This document shows, piece after piece, positions 12,013 through 15,037 of a stretch of DNA of 15,037 nucleotides. Both the position numbers and the translations under genes were made by a program. The first letter of the stretch is position 1. Each line of letters starts with the position of its first letter. Origin of the DNA: Clostridiales bacterium (lineage in GTDB: Bacteria > Bacillota > Clostridia > Oscillospirales > Oscillospiraceae); assembly GCA_019415645.1 (NCBI GenBank), contig DXYV01000055.1:1-15037 (forward strand), in the 5' to 3' direction. The notes beneath the pieces were generated by a model that saw nothing but the letters and a program-made list of their open reading frames with translations, made no database searches and had not been told where the DNA came from.

Positions 12013-12695
12013 GGTCCAAACAATGCGGTTCCGACGCGGACCAGGGTGGCGCCCTCCGCCACTGCGTCAGGGTAATCGGCGCTCATGCCCATGGATAGTG
12101 TGGTGATATCAGTTTCATTATCCCGCAACTGCGTTCTTATGTCAACAAAAAGTTGGTGCATTTCTGCAAAAAAATGTCGGTTCTCGCCGGGGACGTGGGC
12201 TGCGGGCGGGATGGCCATGAGCCCGCGCAGCCGCACATGGGCAAGGGAAACCGCTTTGCGAGCAGCAGCCAGGGTCTCCTCGGGGGCGAAGCCGCTTTTG
12301 CTGGCCTCCCGTCCGATGTTGATTTCCAGCAGAATATCCTGGACCACGCCTGCCTTGGCGGCCTGGGCGTCGATGGCGTCCAGCAGCTTGTCTGAGGATA
12401 CCGATTCGATCAGATCCACCCGGCCCACCACATATTTCACCTTGTTGGTCTGCAGGTGGCCGATAAAATGGACGGCCGCCCCCTCGTAGGCCCCGTCGGC
12501 CAGATGGGCGGTGAACTCCTGGACCCGGTTTTCGCCGCACACGGTGATTCCGGCGGCAATGGCGGCGCGGATGGTGTCCGAGCTCTGGGTCTTGGTGGCC
12601 GCCACCAGGGTGACCTCCGCCGGGTCACGGCCGGCGCCTTGGGCGGCGCGGGCGATGTTGGCGCGCACCTGCTCCACCGCTTGCTGAATCGACAT
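11907..12695 (-). CDS. yggS: YggS/PROSC-type pyridoxal phosphate homeostasis protein with repeat-derived tail
   Basis: 262 residues from the ATG at 12693-12695, six bases after GAGGTG; an in-frame GTG at 12702-12704 overlaps that ribosome site and is less likely. It is a single-domain PLP-binding TIM-barrel protein. Lys35 in LVAATKTQ is the Schiff-base lysine, and GENRVQE (54-60), HFIGHLQTNK (76-85) and SMGMSADY complete the family pattern. YggS buffers free PLP in the cytoplasm. Family members usually run about 225-235 residues. Here the normal fold ends with RVGTALFGP near residue 227, and the rest (RSAERPGAAAQRTAQ, then KKQATPKAERHFSRSGEQ) is encoded by repeat C2. It follows the HlyD-like gene by 48 bp and precedes sepF, the usual order. 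Confidence 0.94.
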   Translation of the reverse strand: MSIQQAVEQVRANIARAAQGAGRDPAEVTLVAATKTQSSDTIRAAIAAGITVCGENRVQEFTAHLADGAYEGAAVHFIGHLQTNKVKYVVGRVDLIESVSSDKLLDAIDAQAAKAGVVQDILLEINIGREASKSGFAPEETLAAARKAVSLAHVRLRGLMAIPPAAHVPGENRHFFAEMHQLFVDIRTQLRDNETDITTLSMGMSADYPDAVAEGATLVRVGTALFGPRSAERPGAAAQRTAQTKKQATPKAERHFSRSGEQ

Positions 12696-12743
12696 AACAA
12701 ACACCTCGTTTTCTGGAAATCAGGCCGGTATGCAGCCGCCTGC

Positions 12744-14018
12744 CTATCGAATCACTTTCCCGTCATACAGGCCTTTGGAGTTCAGGATGATCTCATCGTC
12801 CGCCCGCAGCCGGGTGGCGGAGGCGGGGTCCACCGGCTCCACCAGGTAGTAGTCCTCCCCCTGGTAGAGCACATTCACCGGCTTGAACTCCGCCTGGGAG
12901 CCCACGGCGGCAAAGACACCGGTGACCGAGACCTCCTCGCTCTGGCCGGTCTCCTCGTCGGTGACCGTGCTGGTATCGACCCGCAGGGCGGACCGGGGCA
13001 CCCGCAGGCCCGAGAGCTGCTCGGTCACGATGTCCACCGTCTGCTGGCGCAGCAGGGTGGTGTCCGACAGATGGGTACGGCAGGAAAAGACCAGCGCCAC
13101 CTGCCCGTCCTCCGGGTCGCTGATCCGCTCCAGGGTCATGTCGATCTCGCCGGAGTAGTCGTGGGAAAAGACCAGCGTGTAGGTCTGGCCCTTATAGAGG
13201 TCCTCCGCGTCCGCCTGGTCCAGCACGGCGGTGAAATACCAGGTGGAATCCGTAATGAGCTTGCCGATGGCGTCTCCGCTGACAGTCGGAGACTGGCGCT
13301 GAATCGACTGGAGCTGGGACGGCGTGATGGAATCCAGCATAGCGGGGGTGATCAGGCTCTCAAAGCCGTCCACCAGGCCGGAGAACACGCCGCCCTGGCT
13401 GGCCCGGATGGTGGTGGACACCGAGCCCAGGGAGGCGCGCAGCGTGTTCAGCTCGGCGGACTTGGAGGCGATCAGCGCGTCCAGCTCCGCCGCCGCGGTG
13501 GTGTCGCCGTAGGTATAATCCCGCTTGAACACCAGGGTGCGCAGCTCCAGGGTGTCGCTTTCCAGATCCGTCAGGTCGCCCCGGGCGGCCGAGGCATGGA
13601 GCCCGGCGATCGCGGCGAGCAGGTCCTCCTCCAGCTGGGCAGTGTCGCTGGCCGCGGCAGACGCGCTGCGGGAATATTCCAGCTGCTCCAGCTCGGCTTC
13701 CAGCTGGGTGATGCTCTGCTTGGTCTCCAGGCCGGAGGAGGAGCTGTACAACGTGGCCACGGTGCCGCCGGCGGCCACCTTTTCCCCCTCGGAGAGGGAG
13801 AGGTCTACGGTGGCGCCGCCTGTGGCGGCGGTGACGACGCTCTCCTCCCGCACCAGCAGGCCGGTGGCCTCCACGCCCACATTGACCGTGTCCGCGTAGG
13901 CCAGGACCGTGACCACGCCGCCGCGCAGGCTCTGGACCAGATAAATGCCCAGATAAATCAGCACGCCCGCGAACAGAACAGCCATGACGATTTTGTTGAG
14001 GAGATTGGATGTTTTCAT
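12744..14018 (-). CDS. HlyD-like membrane-fusion/adaptor protein
   Basis: 424 residues with AAAGGA eight bases before the ATG. A single N-terminal membrane helix (about 9-30) anchors the protein, with the remainder outside. Residues 45-92 resemble a biotinyl/lipoyl-like half-motif (GVEATGLLVREESVV, then LSLSEGEKVAAGGTVATLYS). A helical, coiled-coil-like stretch follows from about 98 to 200 (ITQLEAELEQLEYS), then a beta-rich barrel region (TWYFTAVLDQADAEDLYKGQ). This order fits HlyD/RND-type adaptors, which in Gram-positives pair with exporters or act on the envelope. No transporter gene is beside it. It has its own promoter and leads into yggS and sepF, so an envelope or division link is plausible but inferred. 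Confidence 0.78.
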   Translation of the reverse strand: MKTSNLLNKIVMAVLFAGVLIYLGIYLVQSLRGGVVTVLAYADTVNVGVEATGLLVREESVVTAATGGATVDLSLSEGEKVAAGGTVATLYSSSSGLETKQSITQLEAELEQLEYSRSASAAASDTAQLEEDLLAAIAGLHASAARGDLTDLESDTLELRTLVFKRDYTYGDTTAAAELDALIASKSAELNTLRASLGSVSTTIRASQGGVFSGLVDGFESLITPAMLDSITPSQLQSIQRQSPTVSGDAIGKLITDSTWYFTAVLDQADAEDLYKGQTYTLVFSHDYSGEIDMTLERISDPEDGQVALVFSCRTHLSDTTLLRQQTVDIVTEQLSGLRVPRSALRVDTSTVTDEETGQSEEVSVTGVFAAVGSQAEFKPVNVLYQGEDYYLVEPVDPASATRLRADDEIILNSKGLYDGKVIR

Positions 14019-14092
14019 AGGGCTTGTCCTTTGTCTCGTTTGAAATCAGGGGGAGAAACAGCCCGAAAAAGCACGGCGTTTCTTAATCCTCT

Positions 14093-14121
14093 ATTTTATC
14101 GAGTCTGATTTTAATTGTCAA
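14093..14121 (-). promoter_or_regulatory. Sigma-A-type promoter for the HlyD-like gene, yggS and sepF
   Basis: On the minus strand TTGACA (14116-14121), a 17-bp spacer and TAAAAT (14093-14098). Predicted start near 14086 gives a leader of about 70 bases before the ATG at 14018. The promoter lies in the 138-bp gap after hfq. Confidence 0.87.
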
Positions 14122-14140
14122 TTCCTCTCCGACAAGAACG

Positions 14141-14158
14141 AGCCCCGATTCGCGGGCT
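14141..14158 (-). terminator. Possible weak terminator at the end of hfq
   Basis: AGCCCCG (14141-14147) pairs with CGCGGGCT (14151-14158, one bulged C). It overlaps the hfq stop. On the minus strand it is followed by CGTTCTTG, a poor T-run, so it may only attenuate read-through toward the next promoter. Confidence 0.35.
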
Positions 14159-14384
14159 ACGACTCCTGGACCTCCAGGGGGATGGGGCGCTCCGGGACAA
14201 TGGTGGAAATGGCGTGCTTGTAGATCATCTGCTGTTTGCCGTCCGAGACCAGAATGACCACAAAGGGGTCAAAGCCGGTGATCACGCCCCGCAGCTGGTA
14301 GCCGTTCATCAAAAAGACCACCAGATTGATGTGGCTGCGGCGGGCCTGAGCCAGAAAGCTGTCCTGAATGTCCATGGTTTTCAT
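14157..14384 (-). CDS. hfq: RNA chaperone Hfq
   Basis: 75 residues. The Sm1 motif spans about 18-47 (NLVVFLMNGYQLRGVITGFD, then PFVVIL), and the Sm2 motif is the nearly invariant IYKHAIST at 54-61. The N-terminal helix (DIQDSFLAQARR) also fits. Hfq forms a hexameric ring that binds U-rich and A-rich RNA and matches small RNAs with mRNAs. The start at 14382-14384 follows AAAGGTG by ten bases; an internal ATG at 14373-14375 is possible. The protein ends shortly after the Sm core, as is usual in Firmicutes. No promoter is obvious in the 90 bp up to repeat B3, so it may be read through from an upstream gene (often miaA or mutL in relatives) outside the window. Confidence 0.95.
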   Translation of the reverse strand: MKTMDIQDSFLAQARRSHINLVVFLMNGYQLRGVITGFDPFVVILVSDGKQQMIYKHAISTIVPERPIPLEVQES

Positions 14385-14473
14385 ACGTATAACGCACCTT
14401 TCTATGTCTGGGTTGGAAGCGCGAAGCGGGAGACAGCGTTTGACGCGGAGACCGCACCAGAAACGGCGGCCCC

Positions 14474-14773
14474 GCGGGTTACTTCCAATAAGGGGGCCGC
14501 AGCCTCGTCCTCACAAACTCCGGTCCGCTCCGTCCGCCTGCACGGCGAACATCCGCTCCCCTTCGTTGCTCGTCCTCCCCCAACGGAAACGGCCGTTTCC
14601 GTTGGGAAAGGAGCCGCAGCGAAATAAGTGAGCTTTCACCGTCAGGCGGAAGCGAACGCTATGCAGCTTGCGGCGACGCGTTTGGTCGGTGGGGGGTGGT
14701 TCTCAGGAGGGGGAATACGAAATCCCCCTCCTGAGCGTGTCTTTGGGTACTTTCTGCACGAACAGAAAGTACC
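14474..14773 (+). repeat. Double-hairpin repeat, full copy (element B3)
   Basis: It starts with GCGGGTTACTTCCAATAA (14474-14491) and is identical to B2 apart from one base near the left end and the right-hand hairpin. It contains the 28-base palindrome (14579-14606), hairpin 1 (14702-14735) and hairpin 2, GGTACTTTCTG/CAGAAAGTACC (14746-14773, loop CACGAA). It lies upstream of hfq. Hairpin 2 differs from B2 by two changes in each arm, and every change is compensated. Confidence 0.93.
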
Positions 14774-14825
14774 ATCGCCCTTACGGCCCGCAAGTCGCTT
14801 ATCCTTACGCGTCTGCTGTGTGTGA

Positions 14826-15037
14826 CGCCTCAGCGCTTCTGTGCTGTCACGCTTCGCGGCCTCCGCGACGCGGTCACTGCTTACCGCTCCGCAAAAAATG
14901 CCGCTCCGCCTTCGGCATCGCCTGTTTTTTTGTCTGCGCGGTTCGCTGTGCCGCTGCTCCCGGCCGCTCAGCGCTTCTGCATTGTCACGCTTCGTCTATG
15001 CGCAACACGCGGCTTCCCTCCGACTCGGGCTGGTCTC
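14826..15037 (+). repeat. C-type repeat modules in permuted order (cut by window edge)
   Basis: 14846-14976 resembles the right part of C1 (about 10994-11124) with scattered substitutions. 14977-15037 then resembles the left part of C1 (about 10744-10805). The junction word CTCAGCGCTTCT, followed by TCACGCTTCG, occurs at both 14829 and 14968. No gene is visible here. Confidence 0.8.

Noticed and set aside
12456..14108. A 550-codon plus-strand frame opposite yggS and the HlyD-like gene
   Set aside because: Antisense shadow; the opposite strand carries clear family motifs, ribosome sites and a promoter.

Overview
The window looks like chromosome of a GC-rich Gram-positive member of the Clostridia, most likely an Oscillospiraceae relative (Flavonifractor/Lawsonibacter-like). 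This is inference from the gene content (dimeric glycyl-tRNA synthetase, LTA-synthase-family enzyme, two-subunit transketolase, SepF, DivIVA), strong AGGAGG-type ribosome binding sites and very GC-rich third codon positions. No rRNA, tRNA, CRISPR array, transposase or phage gene is visible.

Layout. 1-300: two direct copies of a GC-rich repeat and the 3' remnant of an RNase HI gene. 326-1490 (+): a Cys-rich membrane protein and a 25-residue hydrophobic peptide, each followed by a clear terminator. 1610-3121 (+): an XRE-type regulator anchored by one membrane helix with a large outer domain. 3185-8438 (-): a tightly packed operon glyQS > LTA-synthase-like sulfatase > transketolase N-subunit > transketolase C-subunit, with a good sigma-A promoter at 8504-8531 and a hairpin at 3133-3165 shared with the convergent regulator. 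8571-9110: non-coding repeat territory. 9116-9288: an AT-rich island with a promoter for a small Cys-rich protein (9289). 9541-14384 (-): a division-linked cluster, hfq > HlyD-like adaptor > yggS > sepF > divIVA.

The most unusual content is a family of structured, non-coding repeats that has invaded the spaces between these genes (1-294, 8571-9100, 10429-11127, 11640-12012, 14474-15037). Copies that are otherwise almost identical differ in hairpin arms by paired, compensating substitutions, which argues that the folded form is selected. A second hairpin position carries three unrelated stem sequences in front of one conserved segment. One copy abuts the sepF stop codon. Another has replaced the end of yggS, so that YggS gains about 35 repeat-encoded residues. 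The ylmG/ylmH genes that often lie between sepF and divIVA are absent, and repeats occupy that space.

Functionally, the left operon combines glycine charging, anionic cell-wall polymer synthesis and pentose-phosphate carbon shuffling. The right cluster combines an RNA chaperone, an envelope adaptor, PLP homeostasis and the SepF/DivIVA division machinery.
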